Part shown: piece after piece, positions 1-7,062 of the stretch | Layout of the letters: every line of letters begins with the position of its first letter | How positions within the stretch are numbered: position 1 is the stretch's first letter | Source: Candidatus Sumerlaeota bacterium | GTDB lineage: Bacteria > Sumerlaeota > Sumerlaeia > MWCT01 > JAUWMI01 | Length of the DNA: 64,000 nucleotides | Assembly: GCA_030613245.1 (NCBI GenBank) | Contig: JAUWMI010000012.1 | Span: 1 to 64,000, forward strand | Direction of reading: 5' to 3' | Made by a program: the position numbers and the translations under genes | Notes under the pieces: model-generated | Database searches by the model: none | What the model was told of the DNA's origin: nothing | The model's input: only the letters and a program-made list of their open reading frames with translations

Positions 1-2
1 CA

Positions 3-788
3 CCACCGCCCCCTCCTCCTTATCCGCGCTATTCATATGCGGAGAGCTATACCTCGTTCCATGTGTATGGACGCGACTGGGATCGTACCCCGAGACCATA
101 TTACTATGGAAAGGTGAAAGTCACCTCCACACCGTCCCGTGCTAGAGTGTATATTGACGGCAAGTACCACGGCAGAACCCCAGAGACCGTTTCTCTCTCT
201 ACCGGATATCATGAGCTCATGCTCGAGAGGAGCGGCTATTATGATTGGTATCAAACGATCTACATCTACGGTCGCGAGAATCAATATGTGCACGCCAGAC
301 TGACGAGCCGTTCGTACCCTTTCCCGTATCCACGATACTACTTCCGGTACTATCCCTATATCGCGCCCAATTTTCGCTTCGAATACCGTTACTACCGCTA
401 TCCTCGTTACTGGTGGGAGCGCCGTGATAGAGAAGAACGTGATCGAAGAGATGAGTGGCGTGATGACCGCCGTGATGAGCCCCGTGATGAGCCCCGTGAT
501 GAGCGGAGATTGCAACGCAAATCCGATGAGCAAGTCCCGCCAATGAAAAGACGCGGCAATCTTATACAATTTGAAAACCGAGACACGGATTCAGCTCAGA
601 GGCTGATTGAGAAGCAGCGCGAGCGAAGACAATATCGCGTGCCGGAGCGTCTGAATGAAAAGGAACGATTGCCGATAAAGGAGAGACTGCCGCGTAAGAA
701 TACGTCGCAGCCCAAGAAAAAACTCGAGAACAAAAACCAGAAAGAGGACTCTTCACGGCTCCCGACAAAGCGCGTATCGCCCAAATAG
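3..788 (+). CDS. PEGA-domain protein, 5'-truncated by the window edge
   Basis: The frame is open to the left edge and begins with a Pro/Tyr-rich run (PPPPPPYPRY), so the true start and probably a signal peptide lie outside the window. A PEGA-type domain follows about 40 residues in: V-T-S-T-P-S-R-A-R-V-Y-I-D-G, then G-R-T-P and Y-H-E-L. PEGA domains are small beta-rich modules of envelope proteins. After a Tyr-rich stretch the last 110 residues are almost entirely charged (RDE, RDEP and KER repeats) and look disordered. The GTG at 63 is in frame but has no convincing ribosome binding site, so it is not preferred. The specific role is unknown; a surface or periplasmic structural protein is the likeliest reading. 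Confidence 0.75.
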   Translation, partial: PPPPPPYPRYSYAESYTSFHVYGRDWDRTPRPYYYGKVKVTSTPSRARVYIDGKYHGRTPETVSLSTGYHELMLERSGYYDWYQTIYIYGRENQYVHARLTSRSYPFPYPRYYFRYYPYIAPNFRFEYRYYRYPRYWWERRDREERDRRDEWRDDRRDEPRDEPRDERRLQRKSDEQVPPMKRRGNLIQFENRDTDSAQRLIEKQRERRQYRVPERLNEKERLPIKERLPRKNTSQPKKKLENKNQKEDSSRLPTKRVSPK

Positions 789-802
789 CAATGGCTTTGC
801 GG

Positions 803-830
803 GTAGGGGCAGTTCACGAACTGCCCCTAC
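803..830. repeat. 28-bp palindromic repeat (GTAGGGGC family)
   Basis: Two 13-bp arms, GTAGGGGCAGTTC and its exact reverse complement, enclose a 2-bp centre. It lies 14 bp after the PEGA stop codon. No T-run follows, so it is not a standard terminator. Related copies are at 47146, 47453, 49073, 49136 and 51058. Confidence 0.8.
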
Positions 831-880
831 TCCTGAGCACAATGCGCTGTTTAGGTTAATAATTGCACCATGGCTAGACT

Positions 881-1291
881 ATGCAGGTAAAAAGAAAGGT
901 TCAGGTATACCTATTTCGACGGACAGGCCGCGCCGTCGAATTTCTTTTACTGAAGCGAGTTCAAAAGCTTCGCGGGTTCTGGCAACCTGTCACCGGCACG
1001 GTGGAAGAAGGGGAAACTTCGCGGCAAGGTGCGCACCGCGAAGTCAAAGAGGAAACCGGGCTAGAGGATTTCCAACACGTCGTGGGCCCGGTTTATAGCT
1101 TCACGTTCGTAAAGAATCGCGTTGAGTTCCACGAGGAGGTCTTTGGAATGGAAGTCGGCAATGTACCCATCACGTTGAGTAATGAACACAGCGAGCAAAG
1201 GTGGGTTATTCTGAAAGAGGCACTCGAGCTGCTGCGCTATGTGCAGAACAAGAAAGGTCTTTGCCGACTTGAGCAACAATTAGGCCGCTGA
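881..1291 (+). CDS. Nudix hydrolase
   Basis: A 136-residue protein with a perfect Nudix box at residues 39-61: G39, five residues, E45, seven residues, then R53-E54-V-K-E57-E58-T-G60-L. The E57/E58 pair and E54 bind the divalent metal. Nudix enzymes split a nucleoside diphosphate linked to another group. The short length and the N-terminal VQVYLFRR followed by LLLKR resemble the NudB (dihydroneopterin triphosphate/dATP pyrophosphohydrolase) and NudA-like groups, but substrate cannot be read from the sequence. The ATG at 881 leaves the usual lead-in strand before the box; no strong ribosome binding site is visible. It stands alone between the PEGA gene and a convergent small membrane protein. 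Confidence 0.85.
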   Translation: MQVKRKVQVYLFRRTGRAVEFLLLKRVQKLRGFWQPVTGTVEEGETSRQGAHREVKEETGLEDFQHVVGPVYSFTFVKNRVEFHEEVFGMEVGNVPITLSNEHSEQRWVILKEALELLRYVQNKKGLCRLEQQLGR

Positions 1292-1374
1292 GGGTTCAAC
1301 GTCTGAAGATATTCACCTGAGCAGGGAATCACGCTAAAGCAAATCGCGCCTATGACACGGAACTGCAAGCGACA

Positions 1375-1860
1375 TTACCACGAGATATCGTAAACCGCCT
1401 GAGACTTACGCCGTCCCTGGCGATCGCGAACAGTGCGGTAATCCTTCTTGTTCACGTCAATATCGCGCATGATGCCCCGGCGCAACAGCTCATCCAGAAA
1501 GTCGAAGAGGTTGGTATGCTCTCTTCCCTCACAATAGATTGACGCGCCGTTTCCCTTCTCTGTGTATCGCAGAATCGTGACCTGTGTATCGCGAGCCGCT
1601 GCATAAACTTGCTGGCGTTTCGAGACTGTCGCGCGCCTTACCTGGGGACGGTAAGGGGCAGGTGTTTGCTGTTGAGCCTCCAATGCCGCGGGAGCCGTGG
1701 CTTCGCGCTGATACCGCGCTTCTTCTTCCTTGCGCAATTCTTCTTGCCGACGCAGTTCCGCCTGTTGCTCCTGCTCTTTCTTTTCCACCTGATTAATGTA
1801 GAGAATCCAGGCGCCAATAATAACGCCCATAACGACTAAGATTTTGAGTAGCTTAGCCAT
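1375..1860 (-). CDS. Small membrane-anchored coiled-coil protein, function unknown
   Basis: Encodes 161 residues from the ATG at 1860, chosen because GAAGGAAC lies about 10 bases upstream and the protein then starts with a clean transmembrane anchor (residues 4-22, LLKILVVMGVIIGAWILY). In-frame sequence continues upstream to 1992 but has basic, non-membrane composition and is probably untranslated. After the anchor comes a Glu/Gln/Arg-rich coiled coil (residues 24-48), a Pro/Ala linker and a C-terminal globular part. Topology suggests a short cytoplasmic N-terminus and an envelope-exposed coil. No family recognised. Confidence 0.65.
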   Translation of the reverse strand: MAKLLKILVVMGVIIGAWILYINQVEKKEQEQQAELRRQEELRKEEEARYQREATAPAALEAQQQTPAPYRPQVRRATVSKRQQVYAAARDTQVTILRYTEKGNGASIYCEGREHTNLFDFLDELLRRGIMRDIDVNKKDYRTVRDRQGRRKSQAVYDISW

Positions 1861-2009
1861 TGCACCCGTTCCTTCACAGGATAGATTTGTACCAAAAACC
1901 GCCCAGGTTTTGCAAGAGCTAAATATGTCAACAAGGTGGCGCCTTCTCACGGGCAGGTTGAAAATGCGCCTGTGGCGTGATGCCCGTGCCACTTCATTTT
2001 AGGCTACTT

Positions 2010-2105
2010 TAACTTGCAGGTCACTGTATATTCAGGCTACTTTATATTCAGGCCATTTTGTATTCATGCCATCTATATTCATACCACTTTATATTCCATT
2101 TCATC
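2010..2105. repeat. Degenerate 16-bp tandem repeat
   Basis: Five successive units of 15-16 bp starting at 2027, 2043, 2059, 2074 and 2090 share TATATTCA followed by GGCYA or YRCCA; a poorer unit precedes them. They occupy the middle of the 364-bp gap 1993-2356, the common upstream region of the minus-strand membrane protein and the TIGR04073 pair. No other feature is clear in that gap. Confidence 0.7.
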
Positions 2106-2356
2106 ACCTGGTGTTGCTTAGAGAAGAGAGCCTACTCCACCAGTATGCCATGTACGGGAAATCAACACCTGGCAGCTACACAAGAGGCTTAAAAAAATAC
2201 TCTCATGCCGACTCAATTTTTTGTTGATCTTCCTCAGGGGCCTTGATAGAGTAATGCTGTTTATTTGTGATTCGTGCTTTTCTTGTTTGAATGAATCGCA
2301 AAGATCAGAACACCGATGAGATGCCACTTGCGCCAAGCACGACGTAAGAGTACGGG

Positions 2357-2740
2357 ATGGAGGTGAGGGCATTGCTTAACAAACACCGATGCTTAGTCTG
2401 TGTAGTCATGGTGATTGTGCTGGTTAGTTTCAGTGCGCAGGCCCTGGCCGTGGGCCCGATGTACGAGCTCAGCACATCGGCAAAAGTGAGTCGGAAATTC
2501 CTTCGCGGGCTCTTGAACATTCCTTTTTGCTGGGTGGAAATTCCCAAGGAGATAAACATCGCAACGCAGAATCTTGATCCTTTTACGGGATTCTGGACCG
2601 GCCTGGTAAAAGGGACGGCGGAGAGCTTTAAACGATGCGGGATCGGAATGTGGGATCTTATGACCTTTCCTTTTCCGACTCCCAGTAAGTATGAGACGTG
2701 GCAATCACCGGAATTCCCATTGATGGATCAGCTTGAGTGA
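2357..2740 (+). CDS. TIGR04073-type exosortase system-associated protein (first copy)
   Basis: A 127-residue exported protein: basic start, hydrophobic segment (residues 13-28, ending SAQALA as a signal peptidase site), then a conserved core with R-K-F-L-R-G-L-L-N, W-V-E-I-P-K-E-I, D-P-F-T-G-F and T-F-P-F-P-T-P. This pattern matches the small secreted family named TIGR04073, known from genomes with exosortase/PEP-CTERM sorting. The biochemical role is unknown. A TTG at 2372 sits 7 bases after GGAGG and gives a neater signal peptide, so it is a serious alternative start. The second copy follows directly, with overlapping reading frames. No exosortase or PEP-CTERM protein was seen in this window. 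Confidence 0.8.
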   Translation: MEVRALLNKHRCLVCVVMVIVLVSFSAQALAVGPMYELSTSAKVSRKFLRGLLNIPFCWVEIPKEINIATQNLDPFTGFWTGLVKGTAESFKRCGIGMWDLMTFPFPTPSKYETWQSPEFPLMDQLE

Positions 2741-2795
2741 ACCATCGCCAGGCTTTTCGATGGTTGATATTACTCATCAGGAGGTTGAGATAAAA

Positions 2796-3197
2796 ATGTT
2801 GAGCCTACAGTTGCATTTCAAGGTGGCAGTGATTATCGGAGCGATTTTCGCACTCTGCTTACTCTCTGCACCAGGCTTTGCAGACGATCTTTACCGTGAA
2901 AAAAGTGACACGAGCAAGATGATGACCAAACTGGGGCGGGGGTTCGTGAATGTCTTTACCGGCTGGATTGAAATCCCCAAGAATATCGCAAAGTCCTGGA
3001 AGGAAACCGACCCGTTCACCGGCTTTGTTGTGGGCACGATCAAAGGAATTGGCTGGGGATGGGCACGGACGTGTACTGGCTTTTACGACATAACGACCTT
3101 TCCGTTTCCCGTGCCGGAGGACTATGAGTCGCTTATTGAGCCTGCTTACATCCTGCCATCAATCTGGGGCGAGCCACTCCCATACTATGCCGAATAG
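2796..3197 (+). CDS. TIGR04073-type exosortase system-associated protein (second copy)
   Basis: Encodes 133 residues from the ATG at 2796, supported by AGGAGGT at 2779-2785. An N-terminal signal peptide (hydrophobic stretch ending LLSAPGFA, then DDLY) precedes the same core as the upstream gene: L-G-R-G-F-V-N-V, W-I-E-I-P-K-N-I, T-D-P-F-T-G-F and T-F-P-F-P-V-P. The two proteins are clear tandem paralogues in one transcription unit that ends at the hairpin at 3236. Pairing of copies suggests they act together or in related envelope processes, but no partner or reaction can be named. Confidence 0.82.
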   Translation: MLSLQLHFKVAVIIGAIFALCLLSAPGFADDLYREKSDTSKMMTKLGRGFVNVFTGWIEIPKNIAKSWKETDPFTGFVVGTIKGIGWGWARTCTGFYDITTFPFPVPEDYESLIEPAYILPSIWGEPLPYYAE

Positions 3198-3235
3198 GCT
3201 ATCTCAATGTCCTGACAAGACGGAGGGTATCACAG

Positions 3236-3272
3236 GCCAGACGTCGAAAGACTCTGGCTTTTTGTTTTTTTT
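3236..3272 (+). terminator. Rho-independent terminator after the TIGR04073 pair
   Basis: GCCAGA, a bulged C and GTC pair with GAC-TCTGGC across a GAAA (GNRA) tetraloop; TTTTTGTTTTTTTT follows at once. This is the classic stem plus U-tract and closes the 2357-3197 transcript. Confidence 0.8.
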
Positions 3273-3334
3273 CCCGGGGTGTGCAGGAGCGGCACGCAGC
3301 GATGTTCTTTGGAGCGAAAGCGAAGGAGTGCACA

Positions 3335-4093
3335 ATGAGCTGGAAAACTGCGATCACCAAAGTCGAGCCGAATAAACTCACGCTACGCGGCTACGATCTG
3401 GCAACGCTTATTGGAACCGCCAGTTTCGCACAGATGGTCTACCTGCTGCTGATGGGGGAATTCCCGGATGAGAAAACCGGGCAGCTGGTTGAAGCCATTC
3501 TGGTATCATCAGTTGACCATGGCGCTACTCCGCCATCATGCCTCGCGGCGAGGACCGTGGCATCGTGCGGAGTTCCATTAACCACGGCCCTGGCAGCAGG
3601 GGTAATGAGCATCGGCAGGTATCATGGCGGAGCTATCGAGGATTGCATGAAAACGTTAGCCAGGGCAGCGCAGGCGAAACGCGAGAAAGGCAAGAGCCTC
3701 CCGGATATTGCTGAACAGACCATCGCTGAAGCCAAGGCGAAAGGTCGTAGACTGTCTGGCTTCGGCCACCGTATTCATACGCAGGACCCTCGCACCGTCA
3801 AGCTGCTTGAGCTAGCCAAGTCGCTCGGCCTGGCTGGCGATGGCGTGGCCATTGCCGAGGCAATTGCCGAGGCGTTTCAACGCAAGGGTAAGACGCTCCC
3901 GCTGAATGTTGACGGTGCTATCGCAGCGTTGCTTTTTGACCTCGGCATTCCACCTGAGCTAGGCAATGCGTTCTTCGTCATCAGCCGATTGCCAGGTCTC
4001 GTGGCACACATTCATGAAGAGCAAACGCGAGAAAAACCCATGCGGGTGATCACTCCCGGGGACGTCGAGTACGACGGAAAAGAAGCGCCCTAG
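3335..4093 (+). CDS. Short citrate synthase-family enzyme, citryl-CoA lyase type
   Basis: Encodes 252 residues from the ATG at 3335 (AAGGAG upstream at 3323); the upstream extension to 3281 is less likely. Citrate synthase-fold hallmarks are present: S-S-V-D-H62-G for the first catalytic histidine, G-F-G-H-R-I-H for the second histidine and substrate arginine, and N-V-D-G-A-I carrying the catalytic aspartate. True citrate synthases are about 370-430 residues; this length is typical of stand-alone citryl-CoA lyases and citrate synthase-like proteins that lack the N-terminal helical part. The likely reaction is cleavage or formation of a citryl-CoA-type thioester. Aconitase-family leuC/leuD genes lie 3 kb downstream, which may or may not be functionally connected. 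Confidence 0.75.
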   Translation: MSWKTAITKVEPNKLTLRGYDLATLIGTASFAQMVYLLLMGEFPDEKTGQLVEAILVSSVDHGATPPSCLAARTVASCGVPLTTALAAGVMSIGRYHGGAIEDCMKTLARAAQAKREKGKSLPDIAEQTIAEAKAKGRRLSGFGHRIHTQDPRTVKLLELAKSLGLAGDGVAIAEAIAEAFQRKGKTLPLNVDGAIAALLFDLGIPPELGNAFFVISRLPGLVAHIHEEQTREKPMRVITPGDVEYDGKEAP

Positions 4094-4164
4094 CCAATCC
4101 CCCGGATCATAGCTGTGCAAGATCAGCCATAGCGGTGTTTACCCGCGCAGGAGGATACGGTCAG

Positions 4165-4725
4165 ATGCCAGTAAAAGATACGAAGCAAAAAATCGCGCAA
4201 ATATTGAAACGATTATTCCCTGTTGTGAACAAAATAGTCAAACGTACCCTGCGCCAGCAGGTGCTTGACGTCTACTCCGATGCGCTTGACCAAGGAGGGT
4301 GGAAGCCGGAGGACTTGAAAAAGATTCCAGGGACTCTCTTGATTCCAAACTGTCCCTTCTCCTACTGGGAGCATACGAATGCAGTTACGCATACCGCACT
4401 GGCGATTATGCAAACGATGAAAAAGAGGTATGGAAATCGCATTACCATTGACCGTGACATACTCATTGCAGGTGGCCTGCTTCACGATATTGGCAAATTG
4501 CTAGAAATCCAGCGACATAAGGGAGCCTATAGGAAAAGCCAGAGCGGTCGCCTGCTTCGCCATCCGTTTTCCGGCCTGCCGCTGGCTGCGGCTCGCGGAA
4601 TTCCCGACACGGTACTCCATATTATTGCCTGCCATTCAAAAGAAGGCGAGACATCGCGTCGTACTGTGGAAGCCACAATAATTCATCATGCAGATTTTGT
4701 GAACTTTGATCCGTTTAAACCGTGA
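4165..4725 (+). CDS. HD-domain phosphohydrolase
   Basis: Encodes 186 residues from the ATG at 4165, which has AGGAGG at 4149-4154. The HD superfamily pattern is clear: an early His (H-T-N-A-V-T-H-T-A-L), then G-G-L-L-H-D-I-G-K with the metal-binding HD pair, then I-I-A-C-H and I-I-H-H-A-D. HD proteins hydrolyse phosphate esters of nucleotides or related compounds using metal. The substrate is not evident and there is no fused regulatory domain. The stop codon lies only 50 bases from the next start, so the two genes are probably co-transcribed. Confidence 0.8.
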   Translation: MPVKDTKQKIAQILKRLFPVVNKIVKRTLRQQVLDVYSDALDQGGWKPEDLKKIPGTLLIPNCPFSYWEHTNAVTHTALAIMQTMKKRYGNRITIDRDILIAGGLLHDIGKLLEIQRHKGAYRKSQSGRLLRHPFSGLPLAAARGIPDTVLHIIACHSKEGETSRRTVEATIIHHADFVNFDPFKP

Positions 4726-4778
4726 AAGACAACCTACTCGCAACAAGACACACGGCTGAAAAGATAAGGAGAGGAATC

Positions 4779-6563
4779 ATGAGATCTACACTGCGTACTG
4801 CTGCGATGCTCCTGGTCATCACATGTTCTGTTGTCGGGAACGGTGCTGAACTATTCAATGCACCGCATCTCCTCCCGCCCTCCTCATTTTGTGTGCTTTC
4901 CATCCCCGATTGTCCGCAAACCTGGACACGCATAAAAACAACGGCAATCTATCGTGAGTATCAGGCCTTGATGGCGAATCCTGTTGTGACTAACAATATC
5001 CACTACAAGGAATTCGATCTTAAGAAGCGCAAATGGGAGCTCGAGGCGGGCTTTCCATTATCATTAGATGCTATTGCAGGCCAGATGCTGTCAGGGATTG
5101 ACCTGGCGGTCATGGCTCCATCAAGCCTGGGCGCGCCACTTAGCGCACTTGTTATTATAGAGATGCGCGACCTGGTGAAGGTACAAAAGATCCTCTCCCT
5201 GTTAGAGCAACAAGCTGCGCCCCTGGCAGACCAAACACCTGGCGCCACACCATCGCCCACTCCACAGGTCCCCATGTACAAGGCAGTAGCAATCAAAACA
5301 ATGCCAAACAGCGGCATACAATATGCTCTCGTTGGCAAGTATCTCATTATTTCAAACATTGGATCCCACATTCGAGAAACGATCGACCGCACAAAGGGTG
5401 ATCTTAAGACCACACTCACTACTTCCCCCGAATTTGCTCCTCTCTTCGCAAAAGCCATGAAAGGCCTCAAGCCTACGACCCACGATCTGTTCTACGTTGT
5501 AGATAATAGCAAAATGACAAAGGTACTGATGCAGATGCTTCCTGGCATGGCGTTAATTACTGGTAGCTCGGCTATGAAAATGGTATCCAAGACTTGCAAC
5601 GTAGGATCAGTGAACATCCGCACAAACAGTGTCACGTTCAACTCTTACACGCCATTTTCTGCCGACCAGTCGGACCCAATGCAACAGCTGATCCGCAAAT
5701 ATCCGCCGCAATCGTTAGCGTCGCTACGCTACATGCCACAAGGTACATTCTTATGCTCTGCCAGCAATCTTTTTGATGGGCCAATCTTCTATGACATGTA
5801 CTACAGCATGTTTGCCTGGATGGGAGGCATGGGAGGTTTTCCTGGCATGAAGAATACGCAGGGAGATCTTGATACCAAGATCGCTGAGATTGAGAACACC
5901 CTGGGCTTTAAACTGAAAGATGATCTGGCAGCCTCGCTCGGTCCGGAATTTTGTTTCGCAATGAACAATGTGACGTTTCCTTCGTTTCTTCCTATCCCAA
6001 CGATTGACATTGCTTTCATCTTCCAGGTTAAAGACCGATCCAAAATGACCATGATTATGCAGAAACTCGAACAGCTGATTCAAAAACAGCTCGGGAGTCG
6101 GTCAGGGCCTTCAGGCCAGCCATCAGCAGGCCAACCAGCATTTCAAATAACAACCCATAACGGTGTGACTATCCGTTTCCTACCGTTCCCAGATCCTTTC
6201 AACTACTCACTATGCTATGCATTTGATGGGCCGTTCCTGCTTTTAGAAACCACCGTAGAAAATATGAAGAATTTGCTGAACGTAAAGGCTGGCACATCGC
6301 AGGGGGTGGTGAAGGATGCAGAGTTTCAGACCCTTATGCAGCAGCTGCCCGAGAAGCAAAATCAGTTTCTATACGTGGCCATTACTAACATACTCCGGAT
6401 GATCAAGAACATTGCAACCAGGCAGTTCGGCGCCAGTCCACCAGATCAAGTAAAGATTCCCCTGGCGATCGTGGATGCGCTGACGTCGCTGCGCATGTGT
6501 GTGGTCACCACGAGTAGCGACGCATCGGGCGTGGTAAACCAGGGCATTCTTCTGATGAAATAA
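4779..6563 (+). CDS. Large secreted protein, DUF3352-like
   Basis: Encodes 594 residues from the ATG at 4779 (AAGGAGAGG at 4766-4774). The signal peptide is M-R-S-T-L-R-T followed by A-A-M-L-L-V-I-T-C-S-V-V-G-N-G-A. The mature part begins L-P-P-S-S-F-C-V-L-S-I-P-D, a lead-in resembling DUF3352-type exported proteins common in Planctomycetes and relatives, and has several internal stretches of the form (F/Y)-(V/C)-x-x-x-N(N/M) that may mark repeated subdomains. A Pro/Thr linker occurs near residue 150. No catalytic motif is recognised; no function is offered. It probably shares a transcript with the HD gene. Confidence 0.6.
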   Translation: MRSTLRTAAMLLVITCSVVGNGAELFNAPHLLPPSSFCVLSIPDCPQTWTRIKTTAIYREYQALMANPVVTNNIHYKEFDLKKRKWELEAGFPLSLDAIAGQMLSGIDLAVMAPSSLGAPLSALVIIEMRDLVKVQKILSLLEQQAAPLADQTPGATPSPTPQVPMYKAVAIKTMPNSGIQYALVGKYLIISNIGSHIRETIDRTKGDLKTTLTTSPEFAPLFAKAMKGLKPTTHDLFYVVDNSKMTKVLMQMLPGMALITGSSAMKMVSKTCNVGSVNIRTNSVTFNSYTPFSADQSDPMQQLIRKYPPQSLASLRYMPQGTFLCSASNLFDGPIFYDMYYSMFAWMGGMGGFPGMKNTQGDLDTKIAEIENTLGFKLKDDLAASLGPEFCFAMNNVTFPSFLPIPTIDIAFIFQVKDRSKMTMIMQKLEQLIQKQLGSRSGPSGQPSAGQPAFQITTHNGVTIRFLPFPDPFNYSLCYAFDGPFLLLETTVENMKNLLNVKAGTSQGVVKDAEFQTLMQQLPEKQNQFLYVAITNILRMIKNIATRQFGASPPDQVKIPLAIVDALTSLRMCVVTTSSDASGVVNQGILLMK

Positions 6564-6690
6564 TGGTAATCTCAGAGGAGTAACGCAGCATAAAAGGCGA
6601 AGCACACGCTTGGTAGTACCGCTACCGCCTCCTAAAGCACGCCTAACAACTAAACGCCGTAATTAATAGCTCCGCCAGAGGGAGATAAAT

Positions 6691-6756
6691 GAGCAGTCGG
6701 GGAGTTTTCTATAACGCCGACTGCTCATCCTGAGGAGCGAAGCGACGAAGGATCTT
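6691..6756. repeat. Left structured end of a GIY-YIG mobile element
   Basis: A 10-bp hairpin (GAGCAGTCGG and CCGACTGCTC, 6691-6726) runs into CATCCTGAGGAGCGAAGCGA and CGAAGGATC. The same two parts occur in inverted order and orientation at 6988-7041, so they form imperfect inverted ends around the GIY-YIG remnant. Confidence 0.7.
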
Positions 6757-6765
6757 ACTCCTATA

Positions 6766-7011
6766 ATGACTAATGATATGAGAAATAGATTAGGATATGT
6801 ATATATTCTTACAAACAAGAATAATCGTGTGTTATATGTAGGGTCAAGTAGTAACCTGGTGAGATGAATCTCGGTCGCCTTGGCGACCAAGTTCCATAAA
6901 AAGGCATACCTTAGACGTGAAAAGAAAATAAGGTTGATAGAATCAATGAATCCGAAGTGGATGGATCTATATAATAGATTGAAAGGAGATCCCTTGCTTC
7001 GCTTGGGATGA
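6766..7011 (+). pseudogene. Decayed small GIY-YIG endonuclease
   Basis: The ATG at 6766 opens a reading frame whose first 33 residues match the start of the small GIY-YIG (UPF0213-like) family: G-Y-V-Y-I-L-T-N-K, then V-L-Y-V-G-S-S-S-N-L-V-R. An in-frame TGA follows at 6865-6867. In the same frame the C-terminal signature resumes: A-Y-L-R-R-E-K-K-I-R-L-I-E-S-M-N-P-K-W-M, stopping at 7009. Only about 14 residues separate the two parts, where intact members have roughly 30 or more, so there is an internal deletion as well as the stop. A perfect 7-bp hairpin (GGTCGCC, TT, GGCGACC) sits at 6873-6888 in the damaged part. Confidence 0.75.
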
Positions 7012-7041
7012 GGGGTCGGAGGTAAAACTTCCCGACCCCTC
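6988..7041. repeat. Right structured end of the GIY-YIG element
   Basis: GATCCCTTGCTTCGCTTGGG then a hairpin AGGGGTCGG / CCGACCCCT whose loop holds GTAAAACTT. Reverse-complemented it matches the left end (GTCGGG, AGTTTT, CCGAC, then CATCCC, GAAGC, GGGATC). It supplies the last codons and stop of the GIY-YIG frame and ends about 20 bp before leuC. Confidence 0.7.
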
Positions 7042-7062
7042 AGATAAATACGAGGTTCAAAC

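Noticed and set aside
33-569. Long minus-strand reading frame inside the PEGA gene
   Set aside because: It lies opposite a convincing PEGA gene, has low-complexity Ile/Leu/Thr composition and no ribosome binding site.
1861-1992. N-terminal extension of the minus-strand membrane protein
   Set aside because: The ATG at 1860 has a good ribosome binding site and starts directly at the transmembrane anchor; the extension looks untranslated.
6865-6867. In-frame TGA of the GIY-YIG frame as a recoded codon
   Set aside because: The central part of the domain is also too short, no selenocysteine-type element is evident, and other genes use TGA as a normal stop.
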